DNA of 64,000 nucleotides from assembly GCA_028821455.1 (NCBI GenBank), contig JAPPGE010000071.1:1-64000 (forward strand), in the 5' to 3' direction. The position numbers and the translations under genes were made by a program. Within the stretch, counting starts at the first letter, position 1, and every line of letters starts with the position of its first letter. Under the pieces are notes generated by a model that was not told the origin of the DNA, did no database searches, and was given only the letters and a program-made list of their open reading frames with translations. The stretch comes from a bacterium. GTDB taxonomy: Bacteria; Pseudomonadota; Alphaproteobacteria; SP197. This document shows positions 16,503 through 25,564 of this stretch, piece after piece.

Positions 16503-18173
16503 TCAGGGCTTCGAGAAGAGATCCTTCCTCAGGCTCTGGATGGCGTCGGGATCGACGTCGACATGGATGACGGCCGGCTTACCCGACTCGAGGGCGGACG
16601 AAAGGGCCTCGGCAGTCTCGCCCAGCCGCCTGACCCGCCAGTCGTTGGCGCCGACGAGCCGGGCATAGTCGGCGAAGGGGGGATTGAGGAGATCGGCGCC
16701 AATGTATCGTCCGCCGAAGAAGTCTCGCTGGTAGGCCTTTTCGGCGCCCCAGGCGCGGTTGTCGAGAACGATGGCGATCACCGGAAGATCGTGCTGCACG
16801 GCCGTCGTCAGCTCGATCATGGTGAGGCCGAATCCGCCGTCGCCCATGATGGCGATTACCGGGGAACCAGGCGCTGCCGCCTGTGCTCCCAGGGCAGCCG
16901 CATAGCCGAAACCCACGAGGCCGAAATCAAGCGGTGTCACAAGGCCCGGGCAACGGCCGAACCTCAGGCGATCGGCGGCCTGCAGGCAGACGGCACCCGT
17001 ATCGAGAGTGACAATCGCATCCCGGGGAAGCGTGTCGCGAATCTCTCCCAGCACCCTCTTCGGCGAGAGCGGCATTCCCGTCAGCCGGGCCTCGCTGTCG
17101 CGCTCGGCCTCGATGAGGCGCCGTTCGTCATGAAAGGCTCGTGTCCAGGCTTGCCAACGCGCCGTCGCCGGGACAGCCGCCAGAAAGGCGCGGGCCGCCT
17201 CACCGGCATCGGCGACAATGCCCAGTGCCACCGGAAAGTGACGTCCAAGCGCCATGGCATCGATATCAACCTGCACGATGGCTGCGTGCGGGTTGACGTA
17301 GTCGGAGCTGTGAAAGGTCGAATTGAATCCAAGGCGCGTTCCGAGTGCCAGGATGACATCGGCTTCGCGTGTGAGCCGGGAGGCAAGACGGTTGCCGCGC
17401 GGGCCCGCCTGGCCGGCCAGCAACGGGTGGTCCGTCGCCAGCACGTCGTGGTGACCGGTCGCGGCGACGACTGGGATGTCGAGTGCACGGGAGAGGCGAT
17501 CGAGCTCAGCCGATCCCCTCGCCCACTTCAATCCGCCACCCGCGACGATCACCGGCCGCTCCGAGGCAGCAAGAAGCTCCTTCACCTGTTCGATGTGCCA
17601 GTCCGCCGGCGCCCCTGCCGTGATGGGGCCGGATGCTCGCGGCAGTTCCCCTGAAACCGATGACGCGAAGAGGTCCCGCGGAACGTGGAGGACGACGGGG
17701 CCACGCCTGCCGGTCATGGCAACACGCAACGCTTCGATGAGGAGTTCACAGAGCCGGTCGGAATGAGGAACCCGGATCGAGCGCTTGGTGACCGGCGCCA
17801 GGAGAGCCTCCTGGTCGATTTCCTGGAAGGTGTCGCGCCCCGACTGGCTGCGCGGGATGGCGCCGGCAATGGCCACCACCGGAGAATAGGCGAGGTGAGC
17901 CTCCGCAAGAGCTGTCGCCAGATTGGCAACACCGGGGCCGGCCTGGGCGCCGAGCACCACGCCCGGCCCGCCTGTCAGGCGTGCTGCAGCATCTGCCATG
18001 TGACCGGCTGCTCGCTCGTCGCGGGAGCCGATGTAGGAGATGGGAGAATCGTGAAGCGCATCGAGGAGTTCGAGCATCGAGCCGCCGATGACCCCAAAGA
18101 CCGTGCCGACGCCGGCACGTTCGAGAACACGCGCCACCGCCTCGCCGGCGCCCACGCGCGAAGGCGCCGGCAT
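16503..18173 (-). CDS. ThDP-dependent enzyme, acetolactate synthase large-subunit family
   Basis: A 556-residue three-domain thiamine diphosphate enzyme. The catalytic Glu (E53, in SRDERAAGHM) activates the cofactor; the ThDP/Mg motif is GDGGFGLTMIELTTAV with the closing VLDN. Central domain motifs resemble acetolactate synthase-like proteins, but no small regulatory subunit is nearby, arguing against a branched-chain role. It overlaps the demethylase gene by one base (TGATG), so it belongs to a methylamine-type operon, perhaps processing a 2-oxo acid or an aldehyde product. The substrate is unknown. Confidence 0.85.
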   Translation of the reverse strand: MPAPSRVGAGEAVARVLERAGVGTVFGVIGGSMLELLDALHDSPISYIGSRDERAAGHMADAAARLTGGPGVVLGAQAGPGVANLATALAEAHLAYSPVVAIAGAIPRSQSGRDTFQEIDQEALLAPVTKRSIRVPHSDRLCELLIEALRVAMTGRRGPVVLHVPRDLFASSVSGELPRASGPITAGAPADWHIEQVKELLAASERPVIVAGGGLKWARGSAELDRLSRALDIPVVAATGHHDVLATDHPLLAGQAGPRGNRLASRLTREADVILALGTRLGFNSTFHSSDYVNPHAAIVQVDIDAMALGRHFPVALGIVADAGEAARAFLAAVPATARWQAWTRAFHDERRLIEAERDSEARLTGMPLSPKRVLGEIRDTLPRDAIVTLDTGAVCLQAADRLRFGRCPGLVTPLDFGLVGFGYAAALGAQAAAPGSPVIAIMGDGGFGLTMIELTTAVQHDLPVIAIVLDNRAWGAEKAYQRDFFGGRYIGADLLNPPFADYARLVGANDWRVRRLGETAEALSSALESGKPAVIHVDVDPDAIQSLRKDLFSKP

Positions 18174-20110
18174 CACAGGCTCCACGCGGCCTCGAGTCCC
18201 TCGAGAACCGCTTCCTCGGCGCTTCTCGGGACGAGGCAGTCGCCGATCCGCACGAAGGGCCAACCAGCAGCCTCGAGACCCAGACCGAGATCGTCGTACG
18301 GAACAGAACCAAGTGACAGCACCAGGGAATCCATTTCCTCGAGCATGATCGCCTCGCCCGTCAGCGTGTCCTGGAAGTAGGCCACGTCATCGTCGGCGCC
18401 AAAGAGACGCGCGTGGGTGATGATGTCGACGCCCAGTCGGCGCAGCCGCCCGACATGGTGGTTGCGGACATAGAGCTGGAGAAGTTCCCCTGCCATGGCG
18501 CCATTGACCACGAGACGCACCCTGTGGCCTGCCTCGGCCAGCCTTTCCGCCAGGCCGGGCCCGGTCCAGTCGGCGCGTCCGTCGGCAATCACGACGGAAT
18601 GCCCGACATTGGCGCCGTCGAGCAGTGCGATGGCTTCCACGACATGGGCCTCGCCCTCGATGGGCGGCCTCCACGGCCGGGCGCCGGTGGCCACGATGAC
18701 CGCGTCGGGTTCGCACTCTTCGACGAGGCGGGGGGTCACCGTCGATCCGGTGCGGATCTCCGCGCCCGCGCTGCGGGCCTCGCGTTCGAGATTCTGCACC
18801 AGACCGCCGAACTCCGCGCGGCCGGGAAGCATGGCGGCATGAGACGCCTGTCCCCCCGGCACGCCCCCTGCCTCGTGCAACGTGACACGGTGCCCTCGCG
18901 CGGCGGCCACCGCCGCCGCCTTGAGCCCGGCCGGACCGCCGCCGGCCACCATCACGGACCGAACGACACGGGAAGGGAGATACGTGCCATAGCGGCGTTC
19001 GCGCCCGGAGGCGGGATTCTGGATGCAGGAGATGGCAACGCCCTTGTGCGAGTGCCCGATACAGGCCTGGTTGCAGGCAATGCAGGCACGAATATCGTCA
19101 AAGCGCCCCTCCCGCGCCTTCAGAGCCATGGCGGGATCGGAGATCATCGCCCGGGTCATGCCGCACAGATCCGCATCGCCTGATGCCAGGATGCCCTCGG
19201 CGATCTGCGGCTGGTTGATGCGCCCGGTGGCGATCACCGGCAATCCGGAGGCCTCCTTCACCCGCCTGGCAAGGGGAGCGATATAGCCCGCCGGAATGCC
19301 CATGGGGGCAGCGATATGGATCGAGGCACCGAGTGTCGACGACATGCCGGCGACGACGCTGATGTAGTCGAGGCGGTGCGCCAGGGCCCTTGCGATGGCT
19401 TCGACATCATCGGCGGTGAGGCCCTGGGCCGGGTCGAGTTCGTCGCCGGAAATCCGCATGCCGAGCGCCGCATCACCGATTGTGGCACGCATCGCCGACA
19501 ATGTTTCCTCGACGAATCGAAGGCGCCTGTCGAAGGACCCTCCCCATGCATCATTGCGGAGATTGAGCCGGGGGTTGAGAAACTGCGCCGGCAGGTAACC
19601 GTGGCTGGCGACCAGTTCCACACCGTCGAGACCGGCCTCGGCGAGATAGCCGGCTCCCCGGGCGAATCCCTCGATCACCTCCTCGATAAGAGCGCCGGAC
19701 ATGGCCCGCGGCATGATGTGAAAGCGCTCGTTGGCCACCGAACTTGGCGCGACAGCGGTGGCCATGAGACCATCGGTGCGAACCTGGATTTCCCGGCCCG
19801 GGTGAAACAACTGGCCGAAGAGCCGCGTTCCGTGCCGTTGCACCGCACCGGCGAGGTGGCGGTATCCCGGAACACAGTCCGCCGAACGGGCATCGAGACA
19901 GTTGCCGGCAAAGACGCCGGTGTCGTGGACGGTGGCGATCTCGACGACGATGAGACCGGCGCCGCCTTCTGCCCGTGCTTCGTGGTAGGCCACGAGATCG
20001 TCGCTCACCAGGCCGTCGGCAAGATGGGTGTGATGACCGGTGAAGACGATCCGGTTGCGGATCTCCGTCCTTGCGATCGTCACGGGCGAAAACAGGTGGG
20101 GCAGCGTCAT
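18173..20110 (-). CDS. OYE/TMADH-type flavin Fe-S oxidoreductase (dienoyl-CoA reductase / N-demethylase family)
   Basis: A 645-residue fusion of an FMN old-yellow-enzyme barrel (residues about 1-340), a [4Fe-4S] site CIACNQACIGHSHKGVAISC, and a C-terminal FAD/NAD(P) module starting at VMVAGGGPAGLKAAAVA. Relatives include trimethylamine and dimethylamine dehydrogenases, N-methylproline demethylase and FadH. Being sandwiched by 4- and 1-base overlaps between an MttB-family methyltransferase and a ThDP enzyme points to a methylated amine or betaine as substrate rather than a fatty acid. Confidence 0.88.
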   Translation of the reverse strand: MTLPHLFSPVTIARTEIRNRIVFTGHHTHLADGLVSDDLVAYHEARAEGGAGLIVVEIATVHDTGVFAGNCLDARSADCVPGYRHLAGAVQRHGTRLFGQLFHPGREIQVRTDGLMATAVAPSSVANERFHIMPRAMSGALIEEVIEGFARGAGYLAEAGLDGVELVASHGYLPAQFLNPRLNLRNDAWGGSFDRRLRFVEETLSAMRATIGDAALGMRISGDELDPAQGLTADDVEAIARALAHRLDYISVVAGMSSTLGASIHIAAPMGIPAGYIAPLARRVKEASGLPVIATGRINQPQIAEGILASGDADLCGMTRAMISDPAMALKAREGRFDDIRACIACNQACIGHSHKGVAISCIQNPASGRERRYGTYLPSRVVRSVMVAGGGPAGLKAAAVAAARGHRVTLHEAGGVPGGQASHAAMLPGRAEFGGLVQNLEREARSAGAEIRTGSTVTPRLVEECEPDAVIVATGARPWRPPIEGEAHVVEAIALLDGANVGHSVVIADGRADWTGPGLAERLAEAGHRVRLVVNGAMAGELLQLYVRNHHVGRLRRLGVDIITHARLFGADDDVAYFQDTLTGEAIMLEEMDSLVLSLGSVPYDDLGLGLEAAGWPFVRIGDCLVPRSAEEAVLEGLEAAWSL

Positions 20111-21636
20111 GGCGGATGGACGGCGTCCGGCTGCAGGTAAATCGGAAAGCGCTCGCGCAGGTGCCGGTCGAGCGCCCGGGAAAAGTGCCCCGTCCGGTGA
20201 TCCCGGAGGATCCGCCGGGCTTCATGGCGTGCCCTTTCCCGGATGTCGAGCGCACCGGCCTCCTCCCATGCGCCGGGCGGTTGCCGGTCCGCCAGGCGGG
20301 GGTAGAGGTAGTCCCGGGTCATGGCGCCAAGAGTCTGGGAGTGGCCCAGATAGTGGCCTTCTCCGGTCACCACCTCGTTCACGGTATCGACCGACAGCGT
20401 GTCGTCGTTGACCTCGATACCGCGGACGGTCCGCATGATGGCGCCGAGCATGTCGTTGTCGATGATGTAGCTCTCCGGAGCAGCGCCGAGCAGACTTGCG
20501 TGCATGCCGCAACTCTGGGTGATCATGGAACAGCCCGCTTGGGCGGCGAGGGTGACGGCACAGGCCTTCTCATAGCCGGACTGGGCATCGGGGACCTTGG
20601 CATCCGTGATGCCGGCCATGACGCTGCACGGCAGGCCGTAGTGACGCGCCATCTGGGTTGCGGCGGCAGCAGCGACCGCCTGTTCGCCGCTGCCACCGCA
20701 CATGGCCCCGGTGCGCAGGTCCGAGACCAGGGGCTTGGGCCCGATGATGGCGACGCAATCGGGATCGATGAGGTGGCAATACACCAGGCCGGCAAGCGCC
20801 TCGGCCACCGCCTGGGCCACCGCACCTGCCAGGGTCGCCGGGGCCGTGGCGCCGGCCTGTCCGGCGGAGACCAGCATCACAGGCATGCCGAGAGGTATGG
20901 CCCGTTCGAGAACCCACAAGGCCTCCTCGGCAAAGCGAAGGGGCGGTACCACGTGGCACGAGAGCAGCATGGCAAAGGGCTTTTGGCGATACCGTCCCTC
21001 ACCGCCGGCAATGGCGTCGAACAGCCCGACGACAGCCTCGACATTGCGGGCTTCGGTGATGCTCGTCCCGACATGCTTGGCGGTGCCGGCGAGGATGGCG
21101 TAGGCCGTGTTGATGTCGAAGGCGAGCGGATCCTCGATGTCGCAGGCAACGAGCGAGCGGTCGTAGAAGTGGATGTTCTCGAGGGTATCGACGATGCGGG
21201 CGACGTCGTGGAGATCCCGCACCGTGGCGCTCCGGTAGCGTCCCGTCTCCAGATCGACGATGTTGGGCGATGCACCGCCGGATCCGAAATGGACCCGTCC
21301 GTCGGCAATGTCGAGATCATGTTCGCGGGTCTGCCCCCAGGCGACGAAGGAGCGCCGGCTGCAACGCAGCACCTCCTCGACGAGGGTTGCCGGAAAGTGG
21401 AGCCGTCCGTTGCCACAGACCCTGCCGCCCCTTTGGGTGACGCGCTCGACCATCGGGGGAATGGCGCCCGAGAACCCGACTTCCTCCATGAGGCGCATCA
21501 CGCAGCGATGGATCGCCGTCACATCACTGTCAGACAGCGGTCTGTAGCAACCGCCCGGACAACCGGGCGACACCGCGGCAACCGGCGCCTGACGGCGCTC
21601 CTCCATGCGGCGGTCACGACCGCGCCGCCGGGTCAT
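20107..21636 (-). CDS. Trimethylamine methyltransferase (MttB) family protein, non-pyrrolysine
   Basis: A 509-residue MttB-superfamily methyltransferase. The gene reads through without an in-frame amber codon, so it is the non-pyrrolysine class whose characterised members act on glycine betaine, proline betaine, carnitine and similar quaternary amines and pass the methyl to a corrinoid protein. Conserved stretches include GSGGASPNIVDLETGRYR and GAMCGGSGEQAVAAAA. GGGAGG lies 12 bases before the ATG at 21636. No corrinoid protein (MttC type) or RamA-like activase is adjacent, so partners must be elsewhere or the role differs. It overlaps the downstream demethylase by 4 bases. Confidence 0.87.
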   Translation of the reverse strand: MTRRRGRDRRMEERRQAPVAAVSPGCPGGCYRPLSDSDVTAIHRCVMRLMEEVGFSGAIPPMVERVTQRGGRVCGNGRLHFPATLVEEVLRCSRRSFVAWGQTREHDLDIADGRVHFGSGGASPNIVDLETGRYRSATVRDLHDVARIVDTLENIHFYDRSLVACDIEDPLAFDINTAYAILAGTAKHVGTSITEARNVEAVVGLFDAIAGGEGRYRQKPFAMLLSCHVVPPLRFAEEALWVLERAIPLGMPVMLVSAGQAGATAPATLAGAVAQAVAEALAGLVYCHLIDPDCVAIIGPKPLVSDLRTGAMCGGSGEQAVAAAAATQMARHYGLPCSVMAGITDAKVPDAQSGYEKACAVTLAAQAGCSMITQSCGMHASLLGAAPESYIIDNDMLGAIMRTVRGIEVNDDTLSVDTVNEVVTGEGHYLGHSQTLGAMTRDYLYPRLADRQPPGAWEEAGALDIRERARHEARRILRDHRTGHFSRALDRHLRERFPIYLQPDAVHPP

Positions 21637-21832
21637 GCGACGCCGCGCCTCCCGGCAGGGGGCCGACGAAAGTCACCACCGAACTGGTCCTGAAGCAGAA
21701 CGCGAATCACGCGCAGCTCCGTCAACGGCGATCGCAAGTATCGCTGCATCATCCGCCGATGCAATGCCCGTTCGCACCTTGCCGTGGAAAGAGTTCACAG
21801 CCACCATCAACCGTTCGAACCTGGAGACCGCC

Positions 21833-22969
21833 ATGACCGGCCTTTCCATCAACCGCCACCTGACGGGGGAGAGCCGCTGGCGCCTGGCGACGCCAGCCCT
21901 CGTGCTGGATCTCGATGCATTCGAACACAACGTCAGGACCCTGGCAGCGCACTTCAGCCGGACACCGGCCGGCTGGCGACCCCACTCCAAGACTCACAAG
22001 TGTGCGGAAATCGCCAGACGCCAGCTCGATGCCGGAGCGACGGGCATCTGTGTCGCCAAGCTCGGCGAAGCCGACGCCATGGTCGGCGAGGGTATCGGCC
22101 GCATCCTCATCACCTCGCCCATCGTCACGGCCGACAAGCTCGAACGTGTGCTGGCACTCAATGAAACGGCAGAGGAACTGATCCTCGTGGTCGACAACAC
22201 CGCGGTCGTCGACCGTCTCGCATCCCTGGCGGCCGGTCGCCAGAAGCCGATGAGGGTTCTCATCGATCTCGGCATCGGTCTCCACCGCACCGGAGTCTCC
22301 TCCATTGCAGATGCCGTCACGCTGGCAGGGGAGATCGTGCGCCGACCCTCACTCGATCTCGCCGGACTGCAGTGCTACGCGGGTGATATCCAGCACATTG
22401 CCGACTGCGCCACGCGCGAGAGGGAGGCCGCCGAGGTTGCTGCCTACCTCGACGAGGCACAGCGCGCCGTCACCACGGTCGCCGGTTCTCCCGGGATCGT
22501 GACCGGTGGCGGTACCGGCACCTATGACCACGATTCGGACTGCGGTGTCTTTACCGACGTCCAGGTGGGCTCGGCGATCTTCATGGATGTCGAGTACAAC
22601 GCCGTAATGCGCCGGGACGGCACCCCCGGTCCCTTCCGGACCGCCCTCTTCGTGCAGTCGACGGTGATCTCGGCCAACGTGGCCGGCGCCGCCACCATCG
22701 ATGCGGGCATCAAGGCCTTTGCCACGGACGGACCGGCACCGGGCGTTGCCGGCGGCGTCCCAGAGGGATCTCTCTACGAATTCATGGGTGACGAGCACGG
22801 CAGGATCGTCGTCAAGCCGGGAGCCAACGGACCCGTCGTCGGCGACGTCGTGACGTGCGTCACGCCACACTGCGATCCCACGGTCAACCTCCACGACGTC
22901 TACCACTGCATCCGCGGCGACCGTCTCGTCGACATCTGGCCCATCGAGGGTCGCGGCCGCACCTGGTAG
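21833..22969 (+). CDS. D-threonine aldolase / D-serine dehydratase-like PLP enzyme (DSD1 fold III)
   Basis: A 378-residue fold-type III PLP enzyme. The cofactor Lys lies in RPHSKTHKC, and the C-terminal metal site typical of D-threonine aldolase and DSD1-type D-serine dehydratase is visible as TPHCDPTVNLHD (His and Cys). The ATG at 21833 has GGAG 8 bases upstream; the frame remains open to 21605 but that extension is not family-like. It is divergent from the MttB-type operon with about 196 bases between starts. A hydroxy D-amino acid from methylated amine breakdown could be the substrate, but this is a guess. Confidence 0.85.
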   Translation: MTGLSINRHLTGESRWRLATPALVLDLDAFEHNVRTLAAHFSRTPAGWRPHSKTHKCAEIARRQLDAGATGICVAKLGEADAMVGEGIGRILITSPIVTADKLERVLALNETAEELILVVDNTAVVDRLASLAAGRQKPMRVLIDLGIGLHRTGVSSIADAVTLAGEIVRRPSLDLAGLQCYAGDIQHIADCATREREAAEVAAYLDEAQRAVTTVAGSPGIVTGGGTGTYDHDSDCGVFTDVQVGSAIFMDVEYNAVMRRDGTPGPFRTALFVQSTVISANVAGAATIDAGIKAFATDGPAPGVAGGVPEGSLYEFMGDEHGRIVVKPGANGPVVGDVVTCVTPHCDPTVNLHDVYHCIRGDRLVDIWPIEGRGRTW

Positions 22970-23001
22970 ACGACTGCCGCTGAAGAGGCTCCTCCTGGCG
23001 G

Positions 23002-24018
23002 TCAGCAGTCGATGAGGTCGCGGATGGCTTGATCGAGAAAGTCGTGGAATGCCGGGACTGCTTGGCCGCTGGCTACGCAGTGTCCCCAGACCGTCGGATA
23101 GACCCTGAGTTCGGCGTCGGGCATGCCCTCAACCTCGATCTCGCTGTCCTCGGGCGGGAAATAGAGGTCTGTTGACGAGGGCATGACAATGGCCCGGGGC
23201 GTGATGGCGCCAAGCGCACGGGCGAAATCGCCGCCATAGAGGTGATTGGCGCTGATGTCGCCCTTCTGCCAGGTCCAGAGCTTGTGGAGCAGGTTGTTGG
23301 CGTCCCAGTTGTCGACATGGTCGGCCTCCCAGTCGGCAAGGACGTCCTCGATGCTGTCGAAACCGAGATCGCGGTAGTGGGCCTCGCGGTACCAGGTCTG
23401 CGAGTAGGCCCAGCCGGCATAGACCCGGCCGAAGGCCTTGAGACCGGTGACCGGCGGCTCCGTGTAGTCGCCTCCCGACCACGTTGCATCGGCGGTGAGT
23501 GCGGCCTTGACGCCTTCGAGGAAGACGATGTTGTGGGGCGATGTCCGCGCCGATCCACAGAAGGGGAGAATGGCGTCGACCATGTCGGGATACTGGGCGC
23601 CCCACTGGAAGGACTGGCAGCCTCCCATGGACCAGCCGGTGACAAGGAGCAGGCGGGTGACTCCCAGCACTTCCGTCAACAGGCGGCGCTGACAGGCGAC
23701 GTTGTCGAAGAAGGTGGTCCGCGGGAATCGCGGGCCGTCCTGGGGGGCGGGATGATTGTCCGGCGACGACGACAGTCCGTTGCCGAAGAGGTCGATCGAG
23801 ACGATGAAATGCCGTGCCGGATCGAGCGCGCGCCCGGGGCCGAAATAGGCCTCGTTGTTGCGGTGGGTGCCCGTGTAGTAGGTGGGAATGAGAACCGCAT
23901 TGTCACCGGCCGGGTTCAGCGCGCCCCAGGTGCGGTAGGCAAGGTGTGCGTCCTGGAGAACTTCTCCCGACTGCAGCGTGACATCACCAAGGGACCACGT
24001 CTCGAAGGAGGCGGCCAT
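23002..24018 (-). CDS. Alpha/beta hydrolase, homoserine O-acetyltransferase (MetX)-like
   Basis: A 338-residue MetX-fold protein. The catalytic Ser is in GWSMGGCQS, the Asp in SSTDLYFPPED and the His in WGHCVASGQ. The long lid region and FFDNVACQRRLL segment are typical of the MetX superfamily. True homoserine acetyltransferases share this fold with esterases. The divergent MetY at 25565 would fit methionine synthesis, yet the gene is coupled by one base (TGATG at 24018) to a glutamine-synthetase-like ligase, which suggests a catabolic or conjugating role instead. Confidence 0.8.
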   Translation of the reverse strand: MAASFETWSLGDVTLQSGEVLQDAHLAYRTWGALNPAGDNAVLIPTYYTGTHRNNEAYFGPGRALDPARHFIVSIDLFGNGLSSSPDNHPAPQDGPRFPRTTFFDNVACQRRLLTEVLGVTRLLLVTGWSMGGCQSFQWGAQYPDMVDAILPFCGSARTSPHNIVFLEGVKAALTADATWSGGDYTEPPVTGLKAFGRVYAGWAYSQTWYREAHYRDLGFDSIEDVLADWEADHVDNWDANNLLHKLWTWQKGDISANHLYGGDFARALGAITPRAIVMPSSTDLYFPPEDSEIEVEGMPDAELRVYPTVWGHCVASGQAVPAFHDFLDQAIRDLIDC

Positions 24019-25436
24019 CAATAGAGCCTCAGGTACTCGCGAACCTCCCAGTCCGTCACTTCCTGGTGGTAACGCTCCCATTCGTCGAACTTGTAGGCAA
24101 GGAACGAGGCGTGCATCTGCTCGCCGATGACGTCCTTGACGAAAGCATCGTCCCGCAGGATTTCAGCCGCCTCGAAAAGATTGCGCGGCAGGCGCTGGGC
24201 GCCCGTACGGGCGAGTTCCTGTTCGCTGAGACTGTAGAGGTCCTCGTTCAGCGGTGGCCCCGGGTCGATGCCGGAGACGATGCCTTCGGTCATGCAGGCC
24301 GCGGTCACGCCCAGGGCCAGATAGGGATTCATGCACATGTCGGCGGCACGATTCTCGATGCAGTAGCGGTTCTGCGGCATGCGCAACATGGCCGAACGGT
24401 TGTTGTAGCCATAGGTCATGTGAGTCGGCGCCCAGGTGACGGTGCCGCCCTCGAATCCGCCGACCCTGGGAACCAGTCCGTTGTAGGAGTTGACGGTCGG
24501 ACAGGCGATCCCCGTCAGCGCCCCGCCATGCTGCAACAGGCCGCCAATGGCATGGCTGACCTCCGGAGACCAGCCATCCGGCGATTCGAAGAGATTGGTG
24601 TCCGGCGACGTCGTACGGCGCATGGACGTGTTCATGTGCGCACCCGAGCGCCAGTCGCCCGTCGTTGGCTTCGGCATGAACGTGATGAACATGTCGTGTT
24701 TCTTGGCGATTTCCTTGAGCAGGATTCGCAGGAACACCAGGCGATCGGCCATGGCGAGCGCATCGGTGTAGCCGAAGTCAAGCTCGAACTGGCTGTAGGC
24801 TCCTTCACAGACCACGTCGTGCAGGTCCCAGCCGAGTTCGCCGTCGAGTATGTCGATCAGCTCGCCCAGAAACCCCAACGAATTGATGGAGTACTCGACG
24901 TCGTAGCCGAAGGCCTGACGGCGCGGACGCAGTCCCTCGCCCGCCTCCAGGTCGTCATCGAACGCCTTGACGGGCCTGCCATCCTTCCAGCGCATGGCGA
25001 TGAACTCGGGTTCGACCCCGGCATAGACCAGGAAGCCCTTGTCCTCGCAGTCGGCGAGGATTCTCTTCATCGCTCCCCTGGGACACAGATTGTAGGGCTT
25101 GTCGGACCACCAGAGGTCGGCGAAGACCCAGGCCGTGGTCCTGTCCCAGGGACACAGCGTCAGGGAATCAAGATCGGGCACCATGATCTGGTCCGGATCC
25201 GCCGGACCAAGCTCGGGAACGAACGACACCGAATGCACGGCAAACTGCGGACCCATGCCCCGGGCGAGTCGTTCCCAGTCGCTGAGCGGCACCGGCTTGG
25301 TCTTGGGCTGCCCCTGGAGATCGATCCAGCAGCACAGGATGTACTTGACGTTGTGACCCGCCAGCCACTCACCGGTCTCGCGTATGCGTTTTTCCGACGG
25401 CAGTGCTTCGGCCATGGATTGCGGGCGTGGTGCCAT
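24018..25436 (-). CDS. Glutamine synthetase family ligase (GlnT/GmaS-like)
   Basis: A 472-residue member of the glutamine synthetase superfamily. The N-terminal beta-grasp (YILCCWIDLQGQPKTK) and catalytic barrel are present, with the acidic metal site EPEFIAM and the later NRSAMLRMP region that ends the active-site strand pattern. It is nearer to type III/GlnT and gamma-glutamylmethylamide synthetases than to GlnA. GGAGG precedes the ATG at 25436. A ligase joining glutamate to methylamine or another amine is plausible beside so many demethylating enzymes, but mgs/mgd genes of the N-methylglutamate pathway are not in the window. Confidence 0.82.
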   Translation of the reverse strand: MAPRPQSMAEALPSEKRIRETGEWLAGHNVKYILCCWIDLQGQPKTKPVPLSDWERLARGMGPQFAVHSVSFVPELGPADPDQIMVPDLDSLTLCPWDRTTAWVFADLWWSDKPYNLCPRGAMKRILADCEDKGFLVYAGVEPEFIAMRWKDGRPVKAFDDDLEAGEGLRPRRQAFGYDVEYSINSLGFLGELIDILDGELGWDLHDVVCEGAYSQFELDFGYTDALAMADRLVFLRILLKEIAKKHDMFITFMPKPTTGDWRSGAHMNTSMRRTTSPDTNLFESPDGWSPEVSHAIGGLLQHGGALTGIACPTVNSYNGLVPRVGGFEGGTVTWAPTHMTYGYNNRSAMLRMPQNRYCIENRAADMCMNPYLALGVTAACMTEGIVSGIDPGPPLNEDLYSLSEQELARTGAQRLPRNLFEAAEILRDDAFVKDVIGEQMHASFLAYKFDEWERYHQEVTDWEVREYLRLY

Positions 25437-25564
25437 GATCAGGTGTCCTCCGGTCAGCGGCGCTGACATTACCGCAAGCCCGTTCAGGATCAATCCGCCG
25501 GCGGTGGACGCCTGATGACGGGCGGTCTAGTGTGCGCCGGCTTTCCCAGAAACGAGCAGCACCC

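Noticed and set aside
15954-17654. 566-codon frame opposite the ThDP enzyme and AraC genes
   Set aside because: Antisense to two well-recognised genes; no family features of its own.
20107-21636. Pyrrolysine-containing MttB
   Set aside because: The frame has no internal TAG to read through and the protein has normal length, so it is the non-pyrrolysine class.
22970-23001. Terminator hairpin between the convergent genes
   Set aside because: Stems are short and imperfect and no run of T follows on either strand.
23002-24018. Firm call of homoserine O-acetyltransferase (metX)
   Set aside because: The fold and triad match, but the operon partner is a GlnA-like ligase and several MetX-fold proteins are esterases, so only MetX-like is claimed.
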